Below, in pieces: positions 1-8,593 of a stretch of DNA of 64,000 bases; the first letter of the stretch is position 1, and every line of letters starts with the position of its first letter. The position numbers and the translations under genes were made by a program. Below the pieces are notes generated by a model. The model saw nothing but the letters and a program-made list of their open reading frames with translations. It made no database searches and had not been told where the DNA came from. Origin of the DNA: Methylotenera_A sp040079935 (GTDB taxonomy: Bacteria > Pseudomonadota > Gammaproteobacteria > Burkholderiales > Methylophilaceae); assembly GCA_040079935.1 (NCBI GenBank), contig JBEBJI010000003.1, positions 1 through 64,000 on the forward strand. Direction: 5' to 3'.

Positions 1-103
1 TTTCAGCTAAGGAATTTTTACTTTAAAGCTTGCAAAATGGCTTGAAAAACACTAATATACGCGGCTTCGTATAAATACCGATAAGCATTAGGACAAAGAA
101 CTC

Positions 104-514
104 ATGGCAAATACCGCACAAGCACGCAAACGCGCGCGTCAATCCGTTAAAGTAAACGCACACAACGCGTCATTGCGCTCAACTTTGCGTACTGCAATTA
201 AAAAAGTGGTGAAAGCCATTGAAGCTGGCGACAAAGCCGCTGCGATGACCACTTACCAAGAAAACGTCAGCGTGATTGACCGCATCGCGGATAAAAAAAT
301 TATCCATAAAAACAAAGCTGCGCGCCATAAAAGTCGCCTAACTGCTGCGATTAAAGCATTAAAAGGCGATGCACCTGTTATGTTGGCTAAAAAAGCCGCA
401 CCTAAAGCGAAAGCAGCGCCTAAAGCTAAGACCGCTCCAGCCAAAGCAGCCGCACCGAAAAAAACAGCAGCCGCTAAAAAACCAGCCGTAGCAAAAAAAC
501 CTAAGGCTGAATAA
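104..514 (+). CDS. rpsT: 30S ribosomal protein S20 with long Lys/Ala tail
   Basis: Primary 16S rRNA-binding protein of the small subunit. Residues 1 to about 88 are a full S20 (MANTAQARKRARQS start, helical basic core). The family is usually about 87 residues, but this protein is 136. The extra 48 or so residues are a low-complexity tail of K, A and P (AAPKAKAAPKAKTAPAKAA type), resembling histone H1-like tails. The ATG at 104 is the only sensible start. The gene stands alone on the plus strand, is convergent with purK, and is followed by a strong hairpin terminator. RplU in this window has a similar tail. Confidence 0.97.
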   Translation: MANTAQARKRARQSVKVNAHNASLRSTLRTAIKKVVKAIEAGDKAAAMTTYQENVSVIDRIADKKIIHKNKAARHKSRLTAAIKALKGDAPVMLAKKAAPKAKAAPKAKTAPAKAAAPKKTAAAKKPAVAKKPKAE

Positions 515-528
515 TTTTATTTGGTTGA

Positions 529-557
529 AAAAAAGCCTCGCATTGCGAGGCTTTTTT
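529..557 (+). terminator. Rho-independent terminator after rpsT
   Basis: A perfect stem built from AAAAAGCCTCGC, a 3-nt loop and the complementary GCGAGGCTTTTT, ending in a T run. It lies 15 bases after the rpsT stop. Its A/T flanks make it potentially active for purK on the other strand too. Confidence 0.9.
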
Positions 558-591
558 ATTAGCTTTGTTTTAACTCTCTCTAATATGTTAC

Positions 592-1749
592 TTATCCAAT
601 GTTTAATTGGCTTCGCGCGATTTTTGCAACATTAAGGACAGTTTTTGCATTCTGCCCAATCACCGTAAAGTGTCCCATCTTGCGACCTTTGCGTGGCTCG
701 TGTTTTCCATACAGATGCAGTTTCAAATTAGCATGGCTGCAAGCTAATATCCATGAGGGTTCTAGGGCATCTATTTTAGCATTCGCAACCCAACTATCAC
801 CTAAAATATTCACCATCACCGCGTTACTGTGCAAACTTGCGTCGCCCAGCGGCAAACCAGTCATCACGCGTACTTGCTGCTCGAATTGGTTGGTTATGCA
901 GGCATCTATCGTGTAATGTCCGCTGTTATGCGGGCGAGGCGCGATTTCATTCACCAGCAATTGTTTGCCGACCACAAAAAACTCCACGCCCAGCACGCCA
1001 ACGTAATCCAACTTTTCTGCGAGCTTTTTGGCTAGCGCTTGCGCATTGGCTTTCAGCACAGCACTACATCGCGCGGGCGCGATGCAAATATCCAAAATCC
1101 CGTTTAAATGACTATTTTCCGCAGTCGGAAAAGCCGCAATATTGCCTTCGGCATCGCGCGCGAGCACCACAGAAACTTCTAAATCCAGCGGCAACAGTTG
1201 CTCTAAAATGCAAACTTCTTTCTTAAAATCTGTAAATGCTTTTTGTGCCTCAGCTTGATTTTTTACACGCGCTTGGCCTTTGCCATCGTAACCAAAACGC
1301 GCAACCTTTAAGATGGCTGGGTACAATTCGCTCACGTCGCCGGGTAAATCTTTTGCGCTGTTAATCACCGCAAAAGGCGCGACTGGCAGCCCAGCATCTT
1401 TTATGAAGTTTTTCTCTAACACACGATGCTGCGCAATAGCCACGCAAGAAGAAGATGGCCTAACCGTGGTAGTGAGTGCTAACATTTCTAGCGATTTTGC
1501 AGGTACATTTTCAAACTCTGTCGTCACTGCCGCGCAAGTTTCGGCCATTTTTTTTAGCGCAATTTCATCGTCAAAATCAGCGCAAATATGCACATCGGCA
1601 ATCTTACCTGCAGGGCTGTTTTTATCTGGGTCGAGCACAGTGACTTGGTAACCTAACTCATGCGCCGCAATCACAAAAAAACGACCTAACTGGCCGCCGC
1701 CTAACATACCCAGCATTGCGGGTGCAGTAATGATTTCGCGCTTGCTCAT
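592..1749 (-). CDS. purK: 5-(carboxyamino)imidazole ribonucleotide synthase PurK
   Basis: ATP-grasp enzyme that carboxylates aminoimidazole ribonucleotide to N5-CAIR in purine synthesis. The nucleotide-binding LGGGQLGRF motif is near residue 15, and the metal/ATP motif EIAPRPHNSGHY is near residue 270. At 385 residues the length is normal. It overlaps purE by four bases (ATGA), so the pair is translationally coupled and their products act consecutively. Residues about 326-339 (EPSWILACS) are encoded by a copy of the 39-bp dispersed repeat read in reverse, in the C-terminal domain just before the conserved KLHLYGK segment. Confidence 0.97.
   Translation of the reverse strand: MSKREIITAPAMLGMLGGGQLGRFFVIAAHELGYQVTVLDPDKNSPAGKIADVHICADFDDEIALKKMAETCAAVTTEFENVPAKSLEMLALTTTVRPSSSCVAIAQHRVLEKNFIKDAGLPVAPFAVINSAKDLPGDVSELYPAILKVARFGYDGKGQARVKNQAEAQKAFTDFKKEVCILEQLLPLDLEVSVVLARDAEGNIAAFPTAENSHLNGILDICIAPARCSAVLKANAQALAKKLAEKLDYVGVLGVEFFVVGKQLLVNEIAPRPHNSGHYTIDACITNQFEQQVRVMTGLPLGDASLHSNAVMVNILGDSWVANAKIDALEPSWILACSHANLKLHLYGKHEPRKGRKMGHFTVIGQNAKTVLNVAKIARSQLNIG
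733..772 (-). repeat. 39-bp dispersed palindromic element, copy 1 (inside purK)
   Basis: On the plus strand the core reads GCTAATATCCATGAGGG against the consensus GCCAATATCCATGCGGC, and the right flank TCTAGGGCAT matches the consensus arm. It is a diverged copy. In purK it is translated from the complementary strand as EPSWILACS. Confidence 0.8.
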
Positions 1750-2240
1750 GGTTTTTCTGTCAGAGTCATTTGGCTTACTTTTTGGGTTAGCGTAGCGCGA
1801 TATTCCGTCAGTTTTTGGGCTAAACCAGCATCATGATTCGCCAAAATACTCACCGCAAATAAACCCGCATTAGCGGCACCAGCATCGCCAATAGCAAACG
1901 TTGCCACGGGAATGCCTTTTGGCATTTGCACAATAGAGAGTAAGGAATCTTGGCCTGCCAAATGCTTAGTCGGCACTGGCACACCAAGCACAGGCAATGT
2001 AGTTTTTGACGCCACCATGCCTGGCAAATGCGCCGCGCCGCCTGCGCCCGCTATGATGACTTGATAGCCATTTTTTTGTGCATGTTCAGCAAACTCAAAC
2101 ATTTTATCTGGTGTACGATGCGCCGAAACCACTTCTGCCGTGTATTCCACACCAAAATCCGCCAATATTTGCGCGGCGTTTTTCATCACCGGCCAATCGC
2201 TATCCGAACCCATAATAATGGCAACTAATGGTTTTTTCAT
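1746..2240 (-). CDS. purE: N5-CAIR mutase PurE
   Basis: Catalytic subunit converting N5-carboxyaminoimidazole ribonucleotide to CAIR, the step after PurK. The class I PurE signature is complete: GSDSDWPVM near the N-terminus, SAHRTPDKM near residue 40, and GAGGAAHLPGM near residue 65. At 164 residues the length is typical. It lies 14 bases after proB and overlaps purK by 4 bases, in a minus-strand run that begins at rplU. Confidence 0.97.
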   Translation of the reverse strand: MKKPLVAIIMGSDSDWPVMKNAAQILADFGVEYTAEVVSAHRTPDKMFEFAEHAQKNGYQVIIAGAGGAAHLPGMVASKTTLPVLGVPVPTKHLAGQDSLLSIVQMPKGIPVATFAIGDAGAANAGLFAVSILANHDAGLAQKLTEYRATLTQKVSQMTLTEKP

Positions 2241-2254
2241 CTCAATATTCTCTA

Positions 2255-3376
2255 TTAAATAATGATTAAGTTATCACGGTGAATCAATTCTGATTCTTCC
2301 ACATAACCCAAAATCTTCTCAATCTCGCTACTTGCTTTGCGCATAATCCGCGCGCTATCAGCTGAATTATAATTCACAATGCCGCGCGCCACTTCAACGT
2401 TTTGCTCATCCACGCACGCCACCACATCGCCTCGTTCAAAGCTGCCTTGCACATTGATAACGCCAATCGGCAATAAACTTTTACCCTCAGATTTTAGCAC
2501 TTTAACAGCGCCAGCATCCAACACCAGTGCGCCTCCCAGCCTTAAGTGATCGGCCAGCCATTGCTTTTTTGCGAGCGTTTTTATTTGTGTGGCTTGCAAA
2601 TGCGTACCGACGGCCTCGCCAGCGTTTAAGCGCGTTAACACATTGGCTTCGCGACCTGAAGCAATCACGGTATGTGCGCCGCTGCTTGCTGCACGTTTGG
2701 CGGCGAGTATTTTAGTGAGCATGCCGCCGCTGCCAATGTGGCTGCCTGCGCCGCCTGCCATTTTTTCTAGCTCTAAATTTCCTGCGGTTTCAAAATTGAT
2801 AAATTTCGCATCTTTGTCTTTGCGTGGATCAGCCGAATACAAACCTTGTTGATCGGTTAAAATCACCAAGGCATCAGCCTCGATTAAATTTGCCACCAGC
2901 GCGCCCAGCGTATCGTTATCACCAAAACGAATTTCCTCAGTGACGACTGTGTCGTTCTCGTTAATAATCGGAATCACCTTTAAATCAAGCAAGGTTCTGA
3001 GTGTTGAACGCGCGTTCAGATAACGCTTTCTGTCACGCAAATCATCGTGGGTAAGCAATATCTGTGCAGTGTGCAGGCCATGCTCAGCAAAACAGCTTTC
3101 GTACATTTGCACCAACCCCATTTGCCCAACGGCCGCTGCCGCTTGCAGTTCATTTACTTCTATTGGGCGTTTTTTCCAACCCAAACGTTGCATGCCTTCA
3201 GCAACTGCGCCGCTGGAAACTAAGGCAATTTGCTTTCCGTTTTTCACAAGCTCGCTGATTTGCGCTGCCCACGCGGCAATTGCGGCGCGGTCTAGCCCTT
3301 CGCCATTGTTGGTCACAAGGCTAGAGCCGACCTTCACAATCAGCGTTTTGCTATTCAGTAATAATGACTTGCTCAT
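2255..3376 (-). CDS. proB: Glutamate 5-kinase ProB
   Basis: Phosphorylates glutamate in the first committed step of proline synthesis. The amino acid kinase domain occupies about residues 1-260 (VKVGSSLVTN at the start, NENDTV and FGDNDTLGA in the middle). A C-terminal PUA domain follows (about 280-365), so this is the full-length 373-residue bacterial form. Its start lies 26 bases inside the 3' end of obgE, an unusually long overlap that suggests coupled translation. Confidence 0.96.
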   Translation of the reverse strand: MSKSLLLNSKTLIVKVGSSLVTNNGEGLDRAAIAAWAAQISELVKNGKQIALVSSGAVAEGMQRLGWKKRPIEVNELQAAAAVGQMGLVQMYESCFAEHGLHTAQILLTHDDLRDRKRYLNARSTLRTLLDLKVIPIINENDTVVTEEIRFGDNDTLGALVANLIEADALVILTDQQGLYSADPRKDKDAKFINFETAGNLELEKMAGGAGSHIGSGGMLTKILAAKRAASSGAHTVIASGREANVLTRLNAGEAVGTHLQATQIKTLAKKQWLADHLRLGGALVLDAGAVKVLKSEGKSLLPIGVINVQGSFERGDVVACVDEQNVEVARGIVNYNSADSARIMRKASSEIEKILGYVEESELIHRDNLIII

Positions 3377-4418
3377 TTTTTTGGTTTTTATCTACAAGCG
3401 TTAAATTGGCTTTTTTTACTTCATCCAAATGAACCATAATCGCGTAAGTGAGCTCTTTACAGCCCATGCCATTAATGGCAGAAATGGCGAATACACGGCC
3501 GTTCCAGCCGTAATCTTTGACGAATTTTTTCACTACTTCTGCGCTATCTTGCACCATGTCAATTTTGTTCAATACTAACCAGCGTGGCTTGTTAAACAGC
3601 TCTTCGTCGTATTTTTTTAGCTCATTCACAATCGCTTTGGCCTCGGCCACTGGGTCGGTCGCATCGTCAAACGGCGCAATATCTACCAAGTGCAATAATA
3701 ACGAAGTGCGCTGCAAGTGACGTAAAAACTGGTGTCCAAGGCCTGCACCTTCCGCTGCGCCTTCAATTAAACCTGGCACATCGGCGATGACAAAGCTACG
3801 GTTTGCGTCAACTCGTACTACACCCAAATTCGGGTGTAAGGTAGTAAAAGGATAATCAGCCACTTTTGGTTTTGCCGCAGAAACTGAACGAATAAATGTC
3901 GATTTGCCTGCATTAGGCATGCCTAGCAAACCTACGTCTGCCAGCACTTTCAGCTCCATATACAACTCAAACTCTTCACCTGGCTCGCCCTTAGTGCATT
4001 GGCGCGGGGCGCGATTGATTGAAGACTTAAAGTGCACATTACCCAAGCCATTATTGCCACCACGGGCGAGCAACACTTTTTGTCCATGCTCTGCCAAGTC
4101 AACAATCATGCGCTCTGTAGCCTTGTCAGAGATTACTGTACCAACGGGGACGCGCAAAATAGTATCTTCTCCTTTGGCGCCATAACATTCTGCGCCGCGT
4201 CCGTTTTCGCCACGCTGTGCACGAAAACTGCGCGTGTAGCGATAATCCACCAACGTATTAATGTTGCGATCTGCAAGCGCGTAAATTGAACCGCCTTTTC
4301 CACCATCGCCGCCATTAGGGCCGCCCATTGGCTCGTATTTCTCGCGACGGAACGTAGCTACTCCATTTCCACCGTCGCCAGCGTGGACCTTTATCGTCGC
4401 TTCATCTATAAATTTCAT
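3351..4418 (-). CDS. obgE: Obg-family GTPase (ObgE/CgtA)
   Basis: Ribosome-associated GTPase involved in 50S assembly and the stringent response. The glycine-rich Obg fold is at residues 1-158 (GDGGNGVATFRREK, GGDGGKGG). It is followed by the G domain: G1 GMPNAGKST, G3 DVPGLIEGA, G4 NKID, G5 SAI. At 355 residues it lacks the long C-terminal OCT domain, as in many proteobacteria. The order rplU-rpmA-obgE is widely conserved. A terminator-like hairpin separates it from rpmA, so partial readthrough or its own promoter is likely. Confidence 0.97.
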   Translation of the reverse strand: MKFIDEATIKVHAGDGGNGVATFRREKYEPMGGPNGGDGGKGGSIYALADRNINTLVDYRYTRSFRAQRGENGRGAECYGAKGEDTILRVPVGTVISDKATERMIVDLAEHGQKVLLARGGNNGLGNVHFKSSINRAPRQCTKGEPGEEFELYMELKVLADVGLLGMPNAGKSTFIRSVSAAKPKVADYPFTTLHPNLGVVRVDANRSFVIADVPGLIEGAAEGAGLGHQFLRHLQRTSLLLHLVDIAPFDDATDPVAEAKAIVNELKKYDEELFNKPRWLVLNKIDMVQDSAEVVKKFVKDYGWNGRVFAISAINGMGCKELTYAIMVHLDEVKKANLTLVDKNQKNEQVIITE

Positions 4419-4469
4419 ATGTAGAGTGTACCAAATCTAAGGTACGCCAAATAAAAAAGTGTACCAAAT

Positions 4470-4499
4470 AAAAAAGCCCCATCAAACGATGAGGCTTTA
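4470..4499 (-). terminator. Terminator downstream of rpmA
   Basis: Read on the minus strand: TTAAAGCCTCATC, loop, GATGGGGCTTTTTT. The stem is 10-11 bp with one mismatch and is followed by a T tract. It sits between rpmA and obgE, so it probably attenuates transcription from the ribosomal protein genes into obgE. Confidence 0.8.
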
Positions 4500-4514
4500 A
4501 TCATTCCAAAATTC

Positions 4515-4772
4515 CTAAACTGGAACAATGTTGACCATTTGACGTTTTAGCGCGCCTTTAATGGCAAAAGTCACTTTACCATCGATTTTTGCAAACAATG
4601 TGTGATCTTTGCCCATGCCAACGTTTTCGCCCGCGTGCATTTTAGTGCCGCGTTGACGCACGATTATGCTACCTGCAGAAACTACGGTTTCGCCAAAGGC
4701 TTTAACGCCCAAGCGTTGTGAGTGTGAATCGCGACCGTTACGTGAACTACCACCTGCTTTTTTGTGTGCCAT
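4515..4772 (-). CDS. rpmA: 50S ribosomal protein L27
   Basis: Large-subunit protein whose N-terminus reaches toward the peptidyl transferase centre. It begins MAHKKAGGSSRNGRDS and has the family's GVKAFGE and IIVRQRGTK motifs. At 85 residues it is full length, with no N-terminal cleavage extension of the Firmicutes type. It is encoded 43 bases after rplU. Confidence 0.98.
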   Translation of the reverse strand: MAHKKAGGSSRNGRDSHSQRLGVKAFGETVVSAGSIIVRQRGTKMHAGENVGMGKDHTLFAKIDGKVTFAIKGALKRQMVNIVPV

Positions 4773-4815
4773 TTTTAATCCTTTTTAAGTCTGATACTTA
4801 AGTCTTTATATGCTT

Positions 4816-5262
4816 TTAATCGGCTTTAGCTTTTTTAGCCGCTGGTTTTGCTACTACTGGCGCTTTTGCGGCTTTAGCTGCTGGTTTTGCTGCGGCTACT
4901 TTTGGCTCTGCTGCTGACTTAGCGGCAACAGGTTTAGCTGCAACTGCGCCCTTACCATTTACATCGTTAATTAAAATCTCTGTAAAACTTTGGCGATGGC
5001 CTTGTGTTTTACGATAATGTTTACGGCGGCGGAATTTAAAAATCATCACTTTATCAGCACGACCATGAGAAACTACCGTTGCGTTTACCGTAGCGCCAGC
5101 AATCAGAGGCGCTCCGATGGTGGTGTTTTCACCATCTGCAATCATCAGGACTTTGTCGATAACCACTTTGCTGCCCACTTCGCCCAATAGTTTTTCAACC
5201 TTAAGCGTTGCACCAGCTTCTACTTTATATTGTTTGCCACCTGTTTTAATTACTGCGTACAT
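4816..5262 (-). CDS. rplU: 50S ribosomal protein L21 with Ala/Lys tail
   Basis: Residues 1 to about 103 are a complete L21 (MYAVIKTGGKQYKV start, KFRRRKHYRKTQGHRQ RNA-binding motif). About 45 further residues follow, rich in A, K, P and V (KPAAKAAKAPVVAKPAAKKAK type). The normal L21 length is about 103, whereas this one is 148. The tail resembles the S20 tail in composition. First gene of the rplU-rpmA unit. Confidence 0.97.
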   Translation of the reverse strand: MYAVIKTGGKQYKVEAGATLKVEKLLGEVGSKVVIDKVLMIADGENTTIGAPLIAGATVNATVVSHGRADKVMIFKFRRRKHYRKTQGHRQSFTEILINDVNGKGAVAAKPVAAKSAAEPKVAAAKPAAKAAKAPVVAKPAAKKAKAD

Positions 5263-5300
5263 GATTTAGCCTAGCTTCTACACGTTCAAATGAATCGCGC

Positions 5301-5328
5301 ATTATACTTAAATTACGGGATATTGCAA
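5301..5328 (-). promoter_or_regulatory. Predicted sigma-70 promoter of rplU-rpmA
   Basis: On the minus strand a perfect TATAAT (-10, positions 5301-5306) is preceded at a 16-base spacing by TTGCAA (-35, 5323-5328). It lies about 40 bases upstream of the rplU start. Prediction by pattern only. Confidence 0.5.
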
Positions 5329-5420
5329 ACGCTAATTATCTCATTCACCTAGTATTTATTCAGCAAAAGCCTAACATTCGCTGTGATAAAATACACTCAA
5401 TCTTTTAATTGGTTTCTGGC

Positions 5421-6389
5421 GTGCCTTTAAACAAAATTCAAAATTTTATTGCGGCTGATATGCAAGCGGTAGATGCTGTCATTCGCACTTCTCTTTATTC
5501 AGAAGTCACGCTGATTAACACCATCGGCGACCATATTATTGGTGGTGGTGGCAAGCGCCTGCGACCCGCTCTGGTATTGCTTTCCAGCGGCATGTTTGAG
5601 CCAATCCAAACACAACATCACCAGCTCGCCGCCATTGTGGAGTTTATCCACACCGCCACTTTACTGCATGATGATGTGGTGGATGAAAGCGCAATGCGCC
5701 GTGGCAAAAGCACCGCCAACCACTTATTTGGCAACGCTGCCAGCGTACTGGTGGGTGATTTTGTCTATTCACGCGCGTTTCAAATGATGGTAACGCTACA
5801 AAACATGCGCGTGATGGAAATACTCGCCGAAACCACCAACATTATCGCCGAAGGCGAAGTGCTGCAGCTTTTAAATATTCACAATGCCGATGTGACCGAG
5901 CAAGATTACTTAAAGGTGATTCACTTTAAAACTGCTAAATTGTTCGAAGCCGCAACGCGCTTGGGCGCGGTTATTAGCGGTGCAAACAGCACTGACGAAA
6001 GCGCGCTTGCACAATACGGCATGCGGCTTGGCACGGCGTTTCAACTCATCGACGACGTGTTGGATTTAAGCGGCGATGCCAAACAAATCGGCAAAAATTT
6101 AGGTGATGATTTAAGTGAAGGCAAACCAACTTTACCACTACTCATCGCCATGCACCGCGGCAACGCGAGCGAAGCCGCGACGATACGTAGCGCCATTCAA
6201 CATGGTGGTTTAGACGAATTACCTGCCGTGCTGGCCGCCGTTAAAACAACTGACGCGTTAAATTACGTGCGCGATTTAGCGGCGAATGAAGCCAGAATTG
6301 GCTGTAAGGCGATTGCGAATTTTCCTGAATCTGCCAATAAACAAGCATTAATTGATTTGGCTGAGTTTTCCGTAAAAAGAGACTTTTAA
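5421..6389 (+). CDS. ispB: Octaprenyl diphosphate synthase (polyprenyl synthetase)
   Basis: Trans-prenyltransferase that builds the ubiquinone side chain. The first Asp-rich motif is LLHDDVVDES with GKRLRPAL upstream. The second is LIDDVLDLSGD. The upstream GGGGKRLRP motif binds IPP. I prefer the GTG at 5421 (product MPLNKIQNF...). A TTG at 5409 in the same frame would add four residues. Neither has a strong ribosome binding site. It is divergent from rplU, as ispB is in many proteobacteria. Chain length is inferred from the family. Confidence 0.93.
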   Translation: MPLNKIQNFIAADMQAVDAVIRTSLYSEVTLINTIGDHIIGGGGKRLRPALVLLSSGMFEPIQTQHHQLAAIVEFIHTATLLHDDVVDESAMRRGKSTANHLFGNAASVLVGDFVYSRAFQMMVTLQNMRVMEILAETTNIIAEGEVLQLLNIHNADVTEQDYLKVIHFKTAKLFEAATRLGAVISGANSTDESALAQYGMRLGTAFQLIDDVLDLSGDAKQIGKNLGDDLSEGKPTLPLLIAMHRGNASEAATIRSAIQHGGLDELPAVLAAVKTTDALNYVRDLAANEARIGCKAIANFPESANKQALIDLAEFSVKRDF

Positions 6390-6439
6390 AGCTAAAGAGA
6401 TTTTTAATACAAAAATATAAATAAAAAATCTAAAAAATA

Positions 6440-6478
6440 ATGCCCTGTAGGCCAATATCCATGCGGCTTACAAGGCAT
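6440..6478 (+). repeat. 39-bp dispersed palindromic element, copy 2 (intergenic)
   Basis: The left arm ATGCCCTGTAG and the right arm end TACAAGGCAT are inverted repeats with one mismatch. The core is the exact consensus GCCAATATCCATGCGGC. It lies between ispB and the convergent gene at 6508-6885, in a 118-base gap. Confidence 0.9.
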
Positions 6479-6507
6479 CTGTTTTAGTTATTAAATAAAC
6501 AAATTCG

Positions 6508-6885
6508 CTAATTTAAAATAATCGGCTCTCCGCTTTCGGCGTGAAAGTAACTTAAATGCGCACAATCGCTGGTGCCATTGGTTAAACTACCATCAAATAA
6601 AGCTTTACCTTCCACGTCCACCACCGCGTAGCCATTGTGATACAAAGTCACCTCAGCCAACTTTGGTGTTGTTTTAGCGATTTTTTCACGCAACATAAAA
6701 CTAATGCAGTTTTCTTCTTCGGCTTCAGTAAACACTTCCCAATGATTACCGCCTGCCAATTGTGAAAGCCAGCCTGGCAAATCGACCTCGACGCGGCAAA
6801 TAATCGGCTCATCCCAAGCGGGATGGCTGAAATTGTTTAACTCAATTTCAGATAAACTTAATAATTGTTCGTTGCGTTCTGTCAT
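6508..6885 (-). CDS. Conserved hypothetical protein, 125 aa
   Basis: I do not recognise the family. The start is the ATG at 6885 (MTERNEQLLSLSEIEL), which has AAAGGAAC as ribosome binding site just upstream. The frame stays open for 27 more codons upstream but no site supports a longer protein. It is acidic, with no signal peptide or membrane segment, has several conserved-looking W and H residues (HPAWDEP, GNHWEVF), and a late stretch LTNGTSDCAHLSYF. Monocistronic and convergent with ispB. Probably a cytoplasmic protein. Confidence 0.7.
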   Translation of the reverse strand: MTERNEQLLSLSEIELNNFSHPAWDEPIICRVEVDLPGWLSQLAGGNHWEVFTEAEEENCISFMLREKIAKTTPKLAEVTLYHNGYAVVDVEGKALFDGSLTNGTSDCAHLSYFHAESGEPIILN

Positions 6886-7060
6886 TTTGTTCCTTTGTTT
6901 CGTATTAACATTACAACGCTTATATGGAGTTAGCTTAGGCTTTTTCAAGCAACATTTACACCACATTTAGCAACAAAGTTGCACGTATTTATTAACGATG
7001 CCATGATATGCTTAATTTACAACAACTTTTGTGGCAATTTAGGCCAAATTAAGGTGAGTC

Positions 7061-7933
7061 ATGTTTGATTTTTTAATGCCATTATCTGAAGTATTACGCA
7101 CTAGCCCCACTGTATTTGTGACATTTTCGGTCATTTTTGGGCTAATGGTGGGTAGCTTTTTAAACGTGGTGATTCACAGGCTACCCAAAATGATGGAGCG
7201 CGAATGGCATGCGAACTGTTTAGAGCTTCAAGGTAAGGAAGCACCGGAGCAGCCTAAATACACCATCGTCACGCCGCGCTCGGCCTGCCCAAGTTGCGGA
7301 CATGAAATTACCGCCTTAGAGAATATCCCAATTATCAGCTACTTAATTTTAGGCGGCAAATGCAAAGGCTGCAAGGCTAAAATCAGCGTGCGCTACCCAC
7401 TGGTGGAAGCCATCACTGGCGGGCTTATTGGGGCAGTTGCTTACAAGTATGGCTATACATATTCTGCTTTATTTGCATTCGTTTTTGTATTCGCCTTAGT
7501 CGCACTTACGTTTATCGATTTCGATACACAATTATTGCCCGACGATATCACGCTGCCCTTGTTGTGGCTCGGTTTGCTGTTCAACTTAAATGGCGGCTTC
7601 GCTGACCTAAAATCTGCAGTACTTGGTGCGATTTTTGGCTATTTAATTTTATGGTCGGTTTATTGGTTATTCAAACTTGTCACTGGTAAAGAAGGCATGG
7701 GTTATGGCGATTTTAAATTGTTGGCCGCCATCGGCGCGTGGTTTGGCTGGCAATTGTTACCCGCAGTAATTTTATTAAGCTCTGTCGTCGGCGCTGTAAT
7801 TGGCATTGGAATGATTATGTTTAAAGGTAAAACTGGCGGCACGGCAATCCCTTTTGGGCCATTTTTAGCACTTGGCGGCATTGCTGCGCTGTTTTTTGGG
7901 CGGCAGCTCGCAAGCTTTTATTTGGGTGCTTAA
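7061..7933 (+). CDS. pilD: Type IV prepilin peptidase / N-methyltransferase PilD
   Basis: Inner-membrane aspartic protease that cleaves and N-methylates prepilins and pseudopilins. The N-terminal methyltransferase part (GSFLNVVIHRLP, then two zinc-type pairs C76/C79 and C101/C104) is followed by the A24 peptidase part. The two catalytic Asp regions are IDFDTQLLPD near residue 153 and GYGD at 214-217. It has about seven membrane helices. It overlaps coaE by one base (TAATG). It implies type IV pili or a type II secretion system elsewhere in the genome. Confidence 0.95.
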   Translation: MFDFLMPLSEVLRTSPTVFVTFSVIFGLMVGSFLNVVIHRLPKMMEREWHANCLELQGKEAPEQPKYTIVTPRSACPSCGHEITALENIPIISYLILGGKCKGCKAKISVRYPLVEAITGGLIGAVAYKYGYTYSALFAFVFVFALVALTFIDFDTQLLPDDITLPLLWLGLLFNLNGGFADLKSAVLGAIFGYLILWSVYWLFKLVTGKEGMGYGDFKLLAAIGAWFGWQLLPAVILLSSVVGAVIGIGMIMFKGKTGGTAIPFGPFLALGGIAALFFGRQLASFYLGA

Positions 7934-8547
7934 TGTACGTTGTCGCACTCACTGGTGGCATAGGCAGCGGAAAATCCACCGCTGCAAACTTTTTTGCCAC
8001 GCTTGGCGTGCCAGTCACCGATGTGGATGAAATTTCACATCAACTTACCTCAGCAAATCAGCCGATAGTAAACGATATTATGACTAGCTTTGGCAACCAA
8101 TACATCACGCCAGAAGGCGCATTAAACCGTGCTGCCATGCGTGATTTAGTATTTAACGACGCTACTGCCCGCGCCAAATTAAATGCGATTTTGCACCCTG
8201 CAATTTATGATGAAGCGTTGAAACAATTGCAATCTCACCAAGATGCGCCGTATCAAATTTTAGCAATTCCACTGCTGTTTGAAAGTCCACGCTATGCGCC
8301 GCATGTTAATCGCATTTTATTGATTGATAGCGATGAAAAAACGCAGATTGAACGTGTTAAAAAACGTAGCCAACTATCTACCTCTGAAATAAAAAAAATT
8401 ATCCGCACGCAAACACCGCGCAAAAAACAATTATTACTAGCGCATGATGTGATTGAAAACAACGAAAATGTTGAAAATCTGCGCGAGAAAATATTAGAAA
8501 TTCACCAAAAATACCTTAATACTTGCATAGTTAGCAAAACTACCTGA
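7933..8547 (+). CDS. coaE: Dephospho-CoA kinase
   Basis: Last step of CoA synthesis. The P-loop GGIGSGKST is at residues 8-16, DVDEISHQL follows, and PLLFE is in the lid region. At 204 residues the length is usual. Its start codon overlaps the pilD stop, and the order pilD-coaE-zapD-yacG is common in beta- and gammaproteobacteria. Confidence 0.96.
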   Translation: MYVVALTGGIGSGKSTAANFFATLGVPVTDVDEISHQLTSANQPIVNDIMTSFGNQYITPEGALNRAAMRDLVFNDATARAKLNAILHPAIYDEALKQLQSHQDAPYQILAIPLLFESPRYAPHVNRILLIDSDEKTQIERVKKRSQLSTSEIKKIIRTQTPRKKQLLLAHDVIENNENVENLREKILEIHQKYLNTCIVSKTT

Positions 8548-8593
8548 TAATTCACCTCAATTTATTATTATAAGTTGGCAGACTTATTGCCCT

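Noticed and set aside
599..916. Plus-strand open frames over purK, proB, obgE and secA
   Set aside because: All lie opposite well-supported conserved genes and show no family motifs.
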